DNA of 64,000 bases from NCBI GenBank assembly GCA_949752795.1, contig CATKHW010000058.1, forward strand, positions 2,108,001 to 2,172,000. Direction: 5' to 3'. Each line of letters begins with the position of its first letter. Position 1 is the stretch's first letter. The position numbers and the translations under genes were made by a program. Of the stretch, positions 36,378-50,285 are shown in pieces. The DNA comes from Hyperoodon ampullatus. Lineage: Eukaryota; Chordata; Mammalia; Artiodactyla; Ziphiidae. The notes beneath the pieces are model-generated. The model was not told the origin of the DNA, did no database searches, and saw only the letters and a list, made by a program, of their open reading frames with translations.

Positions 36378-38114
36378 TTGGACTTGCGGTCAGCTCACCA
36401 AAAACGAGTTGAAAAATGGAGCTCAGGAGCACAGCAATTCACAAACTGGCCGAGTAATAAAGGACAACTATCGTCCAACAATCTGTTGAGGAAAGGCAAC
36501 GAGGCAGACTTGAAAGCGAGGCAGAATAGCAGGAAACAGATTTCAAGAGGTACGTTGGAATCGCCTTTAAAGCACAGGAAGAGGGGCACAACTTCGACAA
36601 TGATGCACTTGGCCAAAAATTGTGTATGCGTTTTCTCCTGAATATATTCAGGAGAAAATGCATACGCCCTTTTTGGCCAAGCAAGCAAGCGGGCAATGCA
36701 AGTCTGCACTACAAAGAAGTATCAGTTCCCACTGGTCAAAAGGGACATCCACAAAATGTGTAAAAACCAGAAAGGCAAGACAGGCCCTGGAGAACAGGGA
36801 GCCTTGTTATGCTGATGGGCGGGATGTAAATTGCCAACTGCCTCTCTGGAGGAGTGCACTGTGTTCCCTAAAACAAGTAAAGAACAGAGCTAGAGAGCCA
36901 AGGCACTTCCAGTCTAGGGAATATACCTCGGGAGAACTGAAAATCAATAAGACAGAGCCAACCCAAAATTTAGGGCTGCACTGCTTACAAGGACCTCAAC
37001 TTGGATACACCTTAAGTATCCCAGGAAATATAAAAATGGTTCAAAAAATTGTGTTACTTACGTACGATGGAATATCCCTCAGCCATGAAATCAATGTCAT
37101 AAGACCAGTAGCAGCAAAATGGGTGGATTCAGGTACGATGATTCTAAGTGAAATAAGTCACACAGAAAAAGAAACTTATCATAAGATATCACTTATGAAG
37201 ATCCTGTAAACATGGCTACACTTGAACTGAGTTAGGAAAGAGAACAGTGTCTCCCATTTAGAAAACACTCTTATGCCTGCTTAGGGGGAAGGAGAGGTGG
37301 GGTGATGCATAAAACCAGAGTTTGATATAAGCACAGGTACCGTTCCAAAAACCAACTATGGAATAGACAAGACCTACACCTTCCTCAGTGAAAGGGACTC
37401 ATAATCACATATTTCCCGCAGCGGAATATATCTGACTAGTAAGAATCTTAAAACCTATGTATTGATATGTCTCTGTAAGGGAATCAAGTGTGTCTAGACT
37501 GACATAAACATGGCAGCGAGAATCAGCTCAAACCCACTATAAAAAGGAATTTCAAAAACAGACCAAAAAAACTGGGAAATTCTTTACAATTCCTTCAGGG
37601 TCTCTGATGAAACCTGGAATGACCCTATCTACAACGACAGCTGGATGTGGCATAAGGCTGGACACTTGGGACTGAGAGAATTGGTGAGATTGGGTGAGCA
37701 TATGCAGACACTTTAAAGCAATAATGCATGGCACCCATTCCATGGGTCCCAACTCTCCAGGTTGAAGGGAATATTACTACAGTTATAACATGTATGGGAA
37801 ACCTAGAGAACGGACACACTGTGTATACGAAAGGTTTCTAAAACTCAATGAATAGTCCCTCTCCTGGTGCTCCGGTTTGACTTTCCATCTGCTTTACTAT
37901 CAACCTCCCAACTTGGAGAGACAGCCCCTTTAACCTCCTGGTTCGCACAGGTTGCCAATTTGGCAGAGGATGAAAGGGAAGAGGGAGAACCAATGAGAGA
38001 GTAGCTGTTAGGCATTTGGACGGGCACATATCACTGTAATTTCCCGGCAGGAAGAAAAATTAACGAAAGTCTCAGCCACCCACCGGGAACCAGTTTAGGT
38101 CCTGAACCAAAATT
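36378..38114 (+). repeat. Satellite monomer M22
   Basis: 1737 bp. It shares with M23 GGAGCTCAGGAGC, GTTGAGGAAAGGC, ATGCAAGTCTGC (octamer lost) and AAAATGCATACG in the palindrome, pointing to a recent single-monomer duplication. One G is missing in AGCCAAGGCACTTCC near 36900. Confidence 0.97.
36608..36681 (+). repeat. Inverted repeat of M22
   Basis: Four changes: the left arm reads AAAAATTGTGTATG, and the right arm has AAAATGCAT. Confidence 0.92.
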
Positions 38115-39853
38115 TTGGACTTGCGGTCAGCTCACCAAAAACGAGTTGAAAAATGGAGCTCAGGAGCACAGCAATTCACAAACTGGCCGAGTAATAAAGG
38201 ACAACTATCGTCCAAAAATCTGTTGAGGAAAGGCAACGAGGCAGACTTGAAAGCGAGGCAGAATAGCAGGAAACAGATTTCAAGAGGTACGTTGGAATCG
38301 CCTTTAAAGCACAGGAAGAGGGGCACAACTTCGACAATGATGCACTTGGCCAAAAAGTGTGTATGCGTTTTCTCCTGAATATATTCAGGAGAAAATGCAT
38401 ACGCCCTTTTTGGCCAAGCAAGCAAGCGGGCAATGCAAGTCTGCACTACAAAGAAGTATCACTTCCCACTGGTCAAAAGGGACATCCACAAAATGTGTAA
38501 AAACCAGAAAGGCAAGACAGGCCCTGGAGAACAGGGAGCCTTGTTATGCTGATGGGCGGGATGTAAATTGCCAACTGCCTCTCTGGAGGAGTGCACTGTG
38601 TTCCCTAAAACAAGTAAAGAACAGAGCTAGAGAGCCAAGGGCACTTCCAGTCTAGGGAATATACCTCGGGAGAACTGAAAATCAATAAGACAGAGCCACC
38701 CCAAAATTTAGGGCTGCACTGCTTACAAGGACCTCAACTTGGATACACCTTAAGTATCCAAGGAAATATAAAAATGGTTCAAAAAATTGTGGTACTTACG
38801 TACGATGGAATATCCCTCAGCCATGAAATCAATGTCATAAGACCAGTAGCAGCAAAATGGGTGGATTCAGGTACGATGATTCTAAGTGAAATAAGTCACA
38901 CAGAAAAAGAAACTTATCATAAGATATCACTTATGAAGGCCCTATAAACATGGCTACACTTGAACTGAGTTAGGAAAGAGAACAGTGTCTCACATTTAGA
39001 AAACACACTTATGCCTGCTTAAGGGTGAAGGAGAGATGGGGTGATGCATAAAACCAGAGTTTGATATAAGCACAGGTACCGTTCCAAACACCAACTATGG
39101 AATAGACAAGACCTACACCTTCCTCAGTGAAAGGGACTCAAAATCCCATATTTCCCGCAGAGGAATATATCTGACTAGTAAGAATCTTAAAACCTATGTA
39201 TTGATATGTCTCTGTAAGGGAATGAAGTGTGTCTAGACTGGCATAAACATGGCAGCGAGAATCAGCTCAAACCCACTATAAAAAGGAATTTCAAAAACAA
39301 AACAAAAAAACTGGGAAATTCTTTACAATTCCTTCAGGGTCTCTGATGAAACCTGGAATGACCCTATCTACAACGACAGCTGGATGTGGCATAAGGCTGG
39401 ACACTTGGGACTGAGAGGATTGGTGAGAGTGGGTGAGCAAATGCAGACCCTTTAAAGCAATAATGCATGGCACCCATTCCATGGGTCCCAACTCTCCAGG
39501 TTGAAGGGAATATTACTACAGTTATAACACGTACGGGAAACCTAGAGAACGGACACACTGTGAATACGAAAGGTTTCTAAAACTCAACGAATAGTCCGTC
39601 TCCTGGTGCTCCGTTTTGACTTTCCATCTGCTTTACTATCAACCTCCCAACTTGGAGAGACAGCCCCTTTAACCTCCCAGTTCACACAGGTTGCCCATTT
39701 GGCAGAGGATGAAAGGGAAGAGAGAGAACCAATGAGAGAGTAGCTGTTAGGCATTTGGACGGGCACATATCTCTGTAATTTCCCGGCAGGAAGAAGAATT
39801 AACCAAAGGCTCAGCCACCCACCGGGAACCAGCATAGGTCCTGAACCAAAATT
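38115..39853 (+). repeat. Satellite monomer M23
   Basis: 1739 bp, sister of M22 over its first ~820 bp. From about 39240 it instead follows the segment at about 34030 (M20 distal): GGTGAGAGTGGGTG and TTATAACACGTACGG are shared. Confidence 0.97.
38345..38418 (+). repeat. Inverted repeat of M23
   Basis: Three changes: the left arm reads AAAAAGTGTGTATG, and the right arm has AAAATGCAT. Confidence 0.92.
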
Positions 39854-41592
39854 TTGGACTTGCGGTCAGCTCACAAAAAACGAGTTGAAAAATGGAGCTC
39901 AGGGGCACAGCAATTCACAAACTGGCCAAGTAATAAAGGACAAGTATCGTCCAAAAATCTGTTGAGGGAAGGCAACGAGGCGGACTTGAAAGCGAGGCAG
40001 AATAGCAGGAAACAGATTTCAAGAGGTACGTTGGAATCACCTTTAAAGCACAGGAAGAGGGGCACAACTTCGACAATGATGCATTTGGCCAAAAAGGGCG
40101 TATGCGTTTTCTCCTGAATATATTCAGGAGAAAACGCATACGCCCTTTTTGGCCAAGCAAGCAAGCGGGCAATGCAAATCTGCACTACAAAGAAGTATCA
40201 CTTCCCACCGGTCAAAAGGGACATCCACAAAATGTGTAAAAACCAGAAAGGCAAGACAGGCCCTGGAGAAAAGGGAGCCTTTTTATGCTGATGGGCGGCA
40301 TGTAAATTGACAACTGCCTCTCTGGAAGAGTACATTGTGTTCCCTAAAACAAGTAAAGAACAGAGCTACAGAGCCAAGGGCACTACCAGTCTAGGGAATA
40401 TACCTTGGGAAAACTGAAAATCAATAAGACAGAGCCACCCCAAAATTTAGGGCTGCACTGCTTACAAGGACCTCAAATTGGGTACACCTTAAGTATCCCA
40501 GGAAATATAAAAATGGTTCAAAAAATTGTGGTACTTACGTACGATGGAATATCCCTCAGCCATGAAATCAATGTCATAACACCAGTAGCAGCAAAATGGG
40601 TGGATTCAGGTACGATGATTCTAAGTGAAATAAGTCACACAGAAAAAGAAACTTATCATAAGATATCACTTATGAAGATCCTGTAAACATGTCTACACTT
40701 GATCTGAGTTAGGAAAGAGAACAGTGTCTCACATTTAGAAAACACTCTTATGCCTGCTTAAGGGGGAAGGAGAGGTGGGGTGATGCATAAAACCAGAGTT
40801 TGATATAAGCACAGGTACCGTTCCAAAAACCAACTATGGAATAGACAAGACCTACTCCTTCCTCAGTGAAAGGGACTCAAAACCCCATATTTCCCGCAGA
40901 GGAATATATCTGACTAGTAAGAATCTTAAAACCTATGTATTGATATGTCTCCGTAAGGGAATCAAGTGTGTCTAGACTGGCATAAACATGGCAGCGAGAA
41001 TCAGCTCAAACCCACTCTAAAAAGGAATTTCAAAAACAAAACAAAAAAACTGGGATATTCTTTAAAATTCCTTCAGGGTCTCTGAAGAAACCTGGAATGA
41101 CCCTATCTACAACGACAGCGGGATGTGGCATAAGGAGGGACACTTGGGACTGAGACGATTTGTGAGATTGGGTGAGCAAATGCAGACCCTTTAAAGCACA
41201 AATGCCTGGCACCCATTCAATGGGTCCCAACTCTCCAGGTTGAAGGGAATATTACTACAGCTATAACATGTATGGGAAACCTAGAGAACGGACACACTGT
41301 GAATACAAAAGGTTTCTAAAATTCAACGAATAGTCCCTCTCCTGGTGCTCTGGTTTGACTTTCCATCTGCTTTACTATGAACCTCCCAACTTGGAGAGAA
41401 AGCCCCTTTAAACTCCTGGTTTGCACAGGTTGCCAATTTGGCAGAGGATGAAAGGGAATAGGGAGAACCAATGAGAGAGTAGCTGTTAGGCATTTGTACG
41501 GGCACATATCACTCTGACTTCCCGGCAGGAAGAAGAATTAACCAACGTCTCAGCCTCCCACCGGGAACCAGTATAGGTCCTGAACCAAAATT
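39854..41592 (+). repeat. Satellite monomer M24 (Q proximal)
   Basis: 1739 bp. Q-type start like M17 and M21 (CTGGCCAAGTAATAAAGG, GATGCATTTGGCC, TGACAACTGCCTCTCTGG). It has CTCTAAAAAGG near 41017 but no AATAAA. The distal part is otherwise diverged. Confidence 0.97.
40084..40157 (+). repeat. Inverted repeat of M24
   Basis: Only the outermost left base differs (TTTGGCC), leaving 36 contiguous matched pairs. Confidence 0.94.
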
Positions 41593-43331
41593 TTGGACTT
41601 GCGGTCAGCTCAGAGAAAACGAGTTGAAAAATGGAGCTCAGGGGTCCAGCAATTAACAAACTGGCCGAGTAATAAAGGACAACTATCGTCCAAAAATCTG
41701 TTGAGGGAAGGCAACGAGGCGGACTTGGAAGCGAGGCAGAATAGCAGGAAACAGATTTCAAGAGGTACCTTGGAATCACCTTTAAAGCACAGGAAGAGTG
41801 GCACAACTTCGACAATGATGCACTTGCACAAAAAGGGCGTATGCATTTTCTCCTGAATATATTCAGGAGAAAACGCATACGCCCTTTTTGGCCAATCAAG
41901 CAAGCGGGCAATGCAAATCTGCACTACAAAGAAGTATCACTTCCCACCGGTCAAAAGGGACATCCACAAAATGTGTAAAAACCAGAAAGGCAAGACAGGC
42001 CCTGGAGAACAGGCAGCCTTGTTATGCTGATGGGCGGCATGTAAATTGCCAACTGCCTCTCTGGAGGAGTGCATTGTGTTTCCTAAAACAAGTAAACAAC
42101 AGAGCTACAGAGCCAAGGGCACTTCCAGTCTAGGGAATATACCTTGGGAAAACTGAAAATCAATAAGACAGAGCCACCCCAAAATTTAGGGCTGCACTGT
42201 TTACAAGGACCTCAACTTGGGTACACCTTAAATATCCCAGGAAATATAAAAATCGTTCAAAAAATTGTGGTACTTACGTAGGATGGAATATCCCTCAGCC
42301 ATGTAATCAATGTCATAAGACCAGTAGCAGCAAAATGGGTGGATTCAGGTACGATGATTCTAAGTGAAATAAGTCACAGAGAAAAAGAAACTTATCATAA
42401 TATATCACTTATGAAGATCCTGTAAACATGGCTACACTTGAACTGAGTTAGGAAAGAGAACAGTGTCTCACATTTAGAAAACACTCTTATGCCTGCTTAA
42501 GGGGGAAGGAGAGGTGGGGTGATGCATAAAACCAGAGTTTGATATAAGCACAGGTACCGTTCCAAAAACCAACTATGGAATAGACAAGACCTACACCTTC
42601 CTCAGTGAAAGAGACTCAAAACCCCATATTTCCCGCAGAGGAATATATCTGACTAGTAAGAATCTTAAAACCTATGTATTGATATGTCTCCGTAAGGGAA
42701 TCAAGTGTGTCTAGACTGGCATAAACATGGCAGCGAGAATCAGCTCAAACCCCCTATAAAAAGGAATTTCAAAAACAAAACAAAAAAACTGGGAAATTCT
42801 TTACAATTCCTTCAGGGTTTCTGATGAAACCTGGAATGACCATATCTACAACGACAGCTGGATGTGGCATAAGGTTGGACACTTGGGACTGAGAGGATTG
42901 GTGAGATTGGGTGAGCAAATGCAGACCCTTTAAAGCAATAATGCATGGCACCCATTCCATGGGTCCCAACTCTCCAGGTTGAAGGGAATATTACTACAGC
43001 TATAACATGTACGGGAAACCTAGACAACGGACACACTGTGAATACGAAAGGTTTCTAAAACTCAACGAATAGTCCGTCTCCTGGTGCTCCAGTTTGACTT
43101 TACACCTGCTTTACTATCATCCTCCCAACTTGGAGAGACAGCCCCTTTAACCTCCTGGTTCGCACAGGTTGCCAATTTGGCAGAGGATGAAAGGGAAGAG
43201 GGAGAACCAATGAGAGAGCAGCTGTTAGGCATTTGAACGGGCACATATCACTGTAATTTCCCGGCAGGAAGAAGAATTAACCAAAGTCTAAGCCCCCCAC
43301 CGGAAACCAGCATAGGTCCTGAACCAAAATT
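41593..43331 (+). repeat. Satellite monomer M25
   Basis: 1739 bp, a more diverged single copy. Private changes include CAGCTCAGAGAAAACG near 41605 and GGGGTCCAGCAATTAAC near 41641. Its inverted repeat has four changes. Confidence 0.97.
41823..41896 (+). repeat. Inverted repeat of M25
   Basis: Four changes: CTTGCAC and ATGCATTTT in the left arm, and GGCCAAT at the right end. Confidence 0.91.
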
Positions 43332-45069
43332 TTGGACTTGCGGTCAGCTCACCAAAAACGAGTTGGAAATTGGAGCTCAGGGGCACAGCAATTCACAAAC
43401 TGGCCGAGTAATAAAGGACAACTATCGTCCAAAAATCTGTTGAGGGAAGGCAACGAGGCGGACTTGAAAGCGAGGCAGAATAGCAGGAAACAGATATCAA
43501 GAGGTACGTTGGAATCACCTTTAAAGCACAGGAAGAGGGGCACAACTTCGACAATGATGCACTTGGCCAAAAAGGGCGTATGTGTTTTCTCCTGAATATA
43601 ATCAGCAGAAAACGCATACGCCCTTTTTGCCCAAGCAAGCAAGCGGGCAATGCAAATCTGCACTACAAAGAAGTATCACTTCCCACTGGTCAAAAGGGAC
43701 ATCCACAAAATGTTTAAAAACCAGAAAGGGAAGACAGGCCCCGGAGAACAGGGAGACTTGTAATGCTGTTGGGCGGGATGTAAATTGCCAACTGCCTCTC
43801 TGGAGGAGTGCATTGTGTTCCCTAAAACAAGTAAAGAACAGAGCTACAGAGCCAAGGGCACTTCCAGTCTAGGGAATATACCTTGGGAAAACTGAAAATC
43901 AATTAGGCAGAGCCAACCCAAAATTTAGGGCTGCAATGCTTACAAGGACCTCAACTTGGGTACACCTTAAATATCCCAGGAAATATAAAAATGGTTCAAA
44001 AAATTGTGGTACTTACGTACGATGGAATATCCCTCAGCCATGAAGTCAATGTCATAAGACCAGTAGCAGCAAAATGGGTGGATTCAGGTACGATGATTCT
44101 AAGTGAAATAAGTCACACAGAAAAAGAAACTTAGCATAAGATATCACTTATGAAGATCCTGTAAACATGGCTACACTTGAACTGAGTTAGGAAAGAGAAC
44201 AGTGTCTCACATTTAGAAAACACTCTTATGCCTGCTTAAGGGGGAAGGAGAGGTGGGGTGATGCATAAAACCAGAGTTTGATATAAGCACAGGTACCGTT
44301 CCAAAAACCATCTATGGAATAGACAAGACCTACACCTTCCTCAGTGAAAGGGACTCAAAACCCCATATTTCCCGCAGAGGAATATATCTGACTAGTAAGA
44401 ATCTTAAAACCTATGTGTTTTTATGTCTCCGTAAGGGAATCAAGTGTGTCTAGACTGGCATAAACATGGCAGCGAGAATCAACTCAAACCCACTATAAAA
44501 AGGAATTTCAAAAACAAAACAAAAAAAATGGGAAATTCTTTACAATTCCTTCAGGGTCTCTGATGAAACCTGGAATGACCCTATATACAACGAAAGCTGG
44601 ATGTGGCATAAGTAGGGACACTTGGGACTGAGACGATTGGTGAGATTGGGTGAGCAAATGCAGACCCTTTAAAGCAAAAATGCCTGGCACCCATTCCATG
44701 GGTCCCAAATCTCCAGGTTGAAGGGAATATTACTACAGCTATACACGTACAGGAAACCTAGAGAACGGACACACTGTGTATACGAAAGGTTTCTAAAACT
44801 CAACGCATAGTCCCTCTCCTGGTGCTCCGGTTTGACTTTCCATCTGCTTTACTATCAACCTCCCAACTTGGAGAGACAGCGCCTTTAACCTCCTGGTTCG
44901 CACAGGTTGCCAATTTGGCAGAGGATGAAAGGGAAGAGGGAGAACCAATGAGAGAGTAGCTGTTTGGCATTTGGACGGGCACATATCACTGTAATTTCCC
45001 CGCAGGAAGAAGAATTAACCAAAGTCTCAGCCACCCACCGGGAACCAGTATAGGTCCTGAACCAAAATT
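43332..45069 (+). repeat. Satellite monomer M26
   Basis: 1738 bp, diverged. Private changes are GAGTTGGAAATTGG at the start, CTTAGCATAAG for CTTATCATAAG near 44131, and four changes in the inverted repeat. Confidence 0.97.
43562..43635 (+). repeat. Inverted repeat of M26
   Basis: Four changes: TATGTGTTTT in the left arm; AATCAGCAG and TTGCCC in the right. Confidence 0.91.
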
Positions 45070-46808
45070 TTGGACTTGCGGTCAGCTCACCAAAAACGAG
45101 TTGAAAAATGGAGCTCAGGGGCACAGCAATTCACAAACTGGCCGAGTAATAAAGGACAACTATCGTCCAAAAATCTGTTGAGGAAAGGCAACGAGGCGGA
45201 CATGAAAGCGAGGCAGACTAGCAGGTAACAGATTTCAAGAGGTATGTTGGAATCACCTTTAAAGCACAGGAAGAGGGGCACAACTTCGACAATGATGCAC
45301 TTGGCCAAAAAGGGCGTATGCGTTTTCTCCTGAATATATTCAGGAGAAAACGCATACGCCCTTTTTAGCCAAGCAAGCAAGCGGGCAATGCAAATCTGCA
45401 CTACAAAGAAGTATCACTTCCCACCGGTCAAAAGGGACATCCACAAAATGTGTAAAAACCAGAAAGGCAAGACAGGCCCTGGAGAACAGGGAGCCTTGTT
45501 ATGCTGATGGGCGGGATGTAAATTGCCAACTGCCTCTCTGGAGGAGTGCACTGTGTTCCCTAAAACAAGTAATGAACAGAGCTACAGAGCCAAGGGCACT
45601 TCCAGTCTACGGAATATACCTCGGGAAAACTGAAAATCAATAAGACAGAGCCACCTCAAAATTTAGGGCTGCACTGCTTACAAGGACCTAAACTTGGATA
45701 CACCTTAAGTATCCCAGGAAATATAAAAATGGTTCATAAAATTGTTGTACTTACATACGATGGAATATCCCTCAGCCATGAAATCAATGTCATAAGACCA
45801 GTAGCAGCAAAATGGGTGGATTCAGGTACGATGATTCTAAGTGAAATAAGTCACACAGAAAAAGAAACTTATCATAAGATATCACTTATGAAGACCCTAT
45901 AAACATGGCTACACTTGAACTGAGTTAGGAAAGAGAACAGTGTCTCATATTTAGAAAACACTCTTATGCCTGCTTAACGGGGAAGGAGAGGTGGGGTGAT
46001 GCATAAAACCGGAGTTTGATATAAGCACAGGTACCATTCCAAAAACCAACTATGGAATAGACAAGACCTACACCTTCCTCAGTGAAAGGGACTCAAAACC
46101 CCATATTTCCCGCAGAGGAATATATCTGACTAGTAAGAATCTTAAAACCTATGTATTGATATGTCTCCGTAAGGGAATCAAGTGTGTCTAGATTGGCATA
46201 AACATGGCAGCGAGAATCAGCTCAAACCCACTATAAAAAGGAATTTTAAAAACAAAACAAAAAAACATGGAAATTCTTTACAATTCCTTCAGGGTCTCTG
46301 ATGAAACCTGGAATGACCCTATCTACAACGACAGCTGGATGTGGCATAAGGCTGGACACTTGGGACTGAGAGGATTGGTGAGATTGGGTGAGCAAATGCA
46401 GACCCTTTAAAGCAATAATGCATGGCACCCATTCCATGTGTCCCAACTCTCCAGGTTGAAGGGAATATTACTACAGCTATAACATGTACGGGAAACCTAG
46501 AGAATGGACATACTGTGAATACAAAAGGTTTCTAAAACTCAACGAATAGTCCCTCTCCTGGTGCTGCGCTTTGACTTTACATCTGCTTTACTATCAACCT
46601 CCCAACTTGCAGAGACAGCCCCTTTAACCTCCTGGTTCACACAGGTTGCCAATTTGGCAGAGGATGAAAGGGAAGAGGGAGAACCAATGAGAGAGTAGCT
46701 GTTAGGCATTTGGACGGGCACATATCACTGTAATTTCCCGGCAGGAAGAAGAATTAAACAAAGTCTCAGCCACCCACTGGGAACCAGTATAGGTCCTGAA
46801 CCAAAATT
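45070..46808 (+). repeat. Satellite monomer M27
   Basis: 1739 bp. Private changes are GGCAGACTAGCAGGTAACAG near 45212 and GGTATGTTGG in the CENP-B-like motif. The inverted repeat has a single change. Confidence 0.97.
45300..45373 (+). repeat. Inverted repeat of M27
   Basis: One change, TTTTTAGCC in the right arm. Confidence 0.93.
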
Positions 46809-48546
46809 TTGGACTTGCGGTCAGCTCACCAAAAACGAGGTGAAAAATGGAGCTCAGGGGCACAGCAATTCACAAACTGGCCGAGTAATAAAGGACAACA
46901 ATCGTCCAAAAATCTGTTGAGGAAAGGCAACGAGGCGGACTTGAAAGCGAGGCAGAATAGCAGGGAACAGATTTCAAGAGGTACGTTGGAATCGCCTTTA
47001 AAGCACAGGAAGAGGGGCACAACTTCGACAATGATGCACTTGGCCAAAAAGGGCGTATGCGTTTTCTCCTGAATATATTAAGGAGAAAACGCATACGCCC
47101 TTTTTGGCCAAGCAAGCAAGCGGGCAATGCAAATCTGCACTACAAAGAAGTATCACTTCCCACCGGTCAAAAGGGACATCCACAAAATGTGTAAAAACCA
47201 GAAAGGCAAGACAGGCCCTGGAGAACAGGGAGCCTTGTTATGCTGATGGGCAGGATGTAAATTGCCAACTGCCTCTCTGGAGGAGTGCATTGTGTTCCCT
47301 AAAACAAGTAAAGAACAGAGCTACAGAGCCAATGGCACTTCCAGTCTACGGAATATACCTTCGAAAACTGAAAATCAATAAGACAGAGCTACCCCAAAAT
47401 TTAGGGCTGCACTGCTTACAAGGACCTCAACTTGGATACACCTTAGGTATCCCAGGAAATATAAAAATGGTTCAAAAAATTGTGGTACTTACGTACGATG
47501 GAGTATCCCTCAGCCATGAAATCAATGTCATAAGACCAGTAGCAGCAAAATGGGTGGATTCAGGTACGATGATTCTAAGTGAAATAAGTCACACAGAAAA
47601 AGAAACTTATCATAAGATATCACTTATGAAGATCCTATAAACATGGCTACACTTGAACTGAGTTAGGAAAGAGAACAGTGTCTCATATTTAGAAAACACT
47701 CTTATGCCTGCTTAAGGGGGAAGGAGAGGTGGGGTGATGCATAAAACCAGAGTTTGATATAAGCACAGGTACCGTTCCAAAAACCAACTATGGAATAGAC
47801 AACACCTACACCTTCCTCAGTGAAAGGGACTCAAAACACCATATTTCCCGCAGAGGAATATATCTGACTAGTAAGAATCTTAAAACCTATGTATTGATAT
47901 GTCTCCGTAAGGGAATCAAATGTGTCTAGACTGGCGTAAACATGGCAGCGAGAATCAGCTCAAGCCCACTATAAAAAGGAATTTCAAAAACAAAACAAAA
48001 AAACTGGGAAATTCTTTACAATTCCTTCAGGGTCTCTGATGAAATCTGGAATGACCCTATCTACAGCGACAGCGGGATGTGGCATAAGGCTGGACACTTG
48101 TGACTGAGAGAATAGGTGAGATTGGGTGAGCAAATGCAAACCCTTCAAAGCAATAATGCATGGCACCCATTCCATGGGTCCCAACTCTCCAGGTTGAAGG
48201 GAATATTACTACAGCTATAACATGTACGAGAAAACTAGAGAACGGACACACTGTGAATACGAAAGGTTTCTAAAACTCAACGAATAGTACCTCTCCTGGT
48301 GCTCCGGTTTGACTTTACATCTTCTTTACTATCAACCTCCCAACTTGGAGAGACAGCCCCTTTAACCTCCTGGTTCGCACAGGATGCCAATTTGGCAGAG
48401 GATGAAAGGGAAGAGGGAGAACCAATGAGAGAGTAGCTGTTAGACATTTGGACGAGCACATATCACTGTAATTTCCCGGCAGGAAGAAGAATTAACCAGA
48501 GTCTCAGCCACCCAACGGGAACCAGTATAGTTCCTGAACCAAAATT
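46809..48546 (+). repeat. Satellite monomer M28
   Basis: 1738 bp. Private changes are ACGAGGTGAAAAATGG and GGACAACAATCGTCC. Its distal part (CGAGCACATATC, GTTAGACATTTGG near 48440) matches the distal part of M30 at about 3478 bp, a trace of an older dimeric period. Confidence 0.97.
47039..47112 (+). repeat. Inverted repeat of M28
   Basis: One change near the centre (ATATTAAGG). Confidence 0.93.
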
Positions 48547-50285
48547 TTGGACTTGCGGTCAACTCACCAAAAACGAGTTGAAAAATGGAGCTCTGGGGCA
48601 CAGCAATTCACAAACTGGACGAGTAATAAAGGAAAACTATTGTCCAAAAATCTGTTGAGGGAAGGCAACGAGGTGGACCTGAAAGCGAGGCAGAATAGCA
48701 GGAAACAGATTTCAAGACGTACGTTGGAATTACCTTTAAAGCACAGGAAGAGGGGCACAACTTCGACAATGATGCACTTGGCCAAAAAGGGCGTATGCGT
48801 TTTCTCCTGAATATATTCAGGAGAAAACGCATACGCCCTTTTTGGCCAAGCAAGCAAGCGGGCAATGCAAATCTGCACTACAAAGAAGTATCACTTCCCA
48901 CCGGTCAAAAGGGACATCCACAAAATGTGTAAAAACCAGAAAGGCAAGACAGGCCCTGGAGAACAGGGAGCCTTGTTATGCTGATGGGCGGGATGTAAAT
49001 TGCCCGCTGCCTCTCTGGAGGAGTGCATTGTGTTCCCTAAAACAAGTAAAGAACAGAGCTACAGAGCCAAGGACACTTACAGTCTAGGGAATATACCTTG
49101 GGAAAACTGAAAATCAATAAGACAGAGCCACCCCAAAATTTAGGGCTGCACTGCTTACAAGGACCTCAAATTGGGTACACCTTAAATATCCCAGGAAATA
49201 TAAAAATGGTTCAAAAAATTGTGGTACTTACGTACGATGGAATATCCCTCAGCCATGAAATCAATGTCATAAGACCAATAGCAGCAAAATGGGTGGATTC
49301 AGGTACGATGATTCTAAGTGAAATAAGTCACACAGAAAAAGAAACTTATCATAAGATATCACTTATGAAGATCCTATAAATATGGCTACACTTGAACTGA
49401 GTTAGGAAAGAGAACAGTGCCTCATATTTAGAAAACACTCTTATGCCTGCTTAAGGGGGAAGGAGAGGTGGGGTGATGCATAAAACCAGAGTTTGATATA
49501 AGCAAAGGTACCGTTCCAAAAACCAAGTATGGAATAGGCAAGACCTACACCTTCCTCAGTGAAAGAGACTCAAAACACCATATTTCCCACAGAGGAATAT
49601 ATCTGACTAGTAAGAATCTTAAAACCTATGTATTGTTGTGTCTCAGTAAGGGAAACAAGTGTGTCTAGACTGGCATAAACATGGCAGCGAGAATCAGCTC
49701 AAGCCCACTATAAAAAGGAATTTCAAAAACAAAACAAAAAAACTGGGAAATTCTTTACAATTCCTTCAGGGTCCCTGATGAAACCTGGAATGACCGTATC
49801 TACAACGACAGCTGGATGTGGCATAAGGAGGGACACTTGGGACTGAGAGGATTGGTGAGATTGGGTGAGCAAATGTAGACCCTTTAAATCACAAATGCCT
49901 GGCACCCATTCCATGGGCCCCAACTCTCGAGGTTGAAGTGAATATTACTCCAGCTATAACATGTACGGGAAACCTAGAGAACGGACACACTGTGAATACG
50001 AAAGGTTTCTACAACTCAACGAGTAGTACCTCTCCTGGTGTTCTGCTTTGACTTTCCATCTGCTTTACTATCAACCTCCCAACTTGGAGAGACAGCCCCT
50101 TTAACCTCCTGGTTCGCACAGGTTGCCAATTTGGCAGAGGATGAAAGGGAAGAGGGAGAACCAATGAGAGAGTAGCTGTTAGGCATTTGGACGGGCACAT
50201 ATCACTCTAATTTCCCGGCAGGAAGAAGAATTAACCAAAGTCTCAGCCACCCACCGGGAACCAGTATAGGTCCTGAACCAAAATT
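48547..50285 (+). repeat. Satellite monomer M29
   Basis: 1739 bp. Carries a perfect palindrome (48777-48850) although the surrounding monomer is diverged (GGTCAACTCACC, AACTATTGTCC). Confidence 0.97.
48777..48850 (+). repeat. Perfect 74-bp palindrome of M29
   Basis: All 37 pairs match although the monomer around it is diverged. Confidence 0.95.

Larger units (their letters stand above)
36294..38930 (+). repeat. Recent single-monomer duplication (M22/M23)
   Basis: About 0.9 kb from roughly 36294 recurs 1737 bp later with only a few differences: CAACAATC against CAAAAATC, and TTGTG against GTGTG in the palindrome's left arm. Shared private variants include ATGCAAGTCTGC and the loss of CpG in AAAATGCAT. 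Limits are approximate. Confidence 0.75.
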
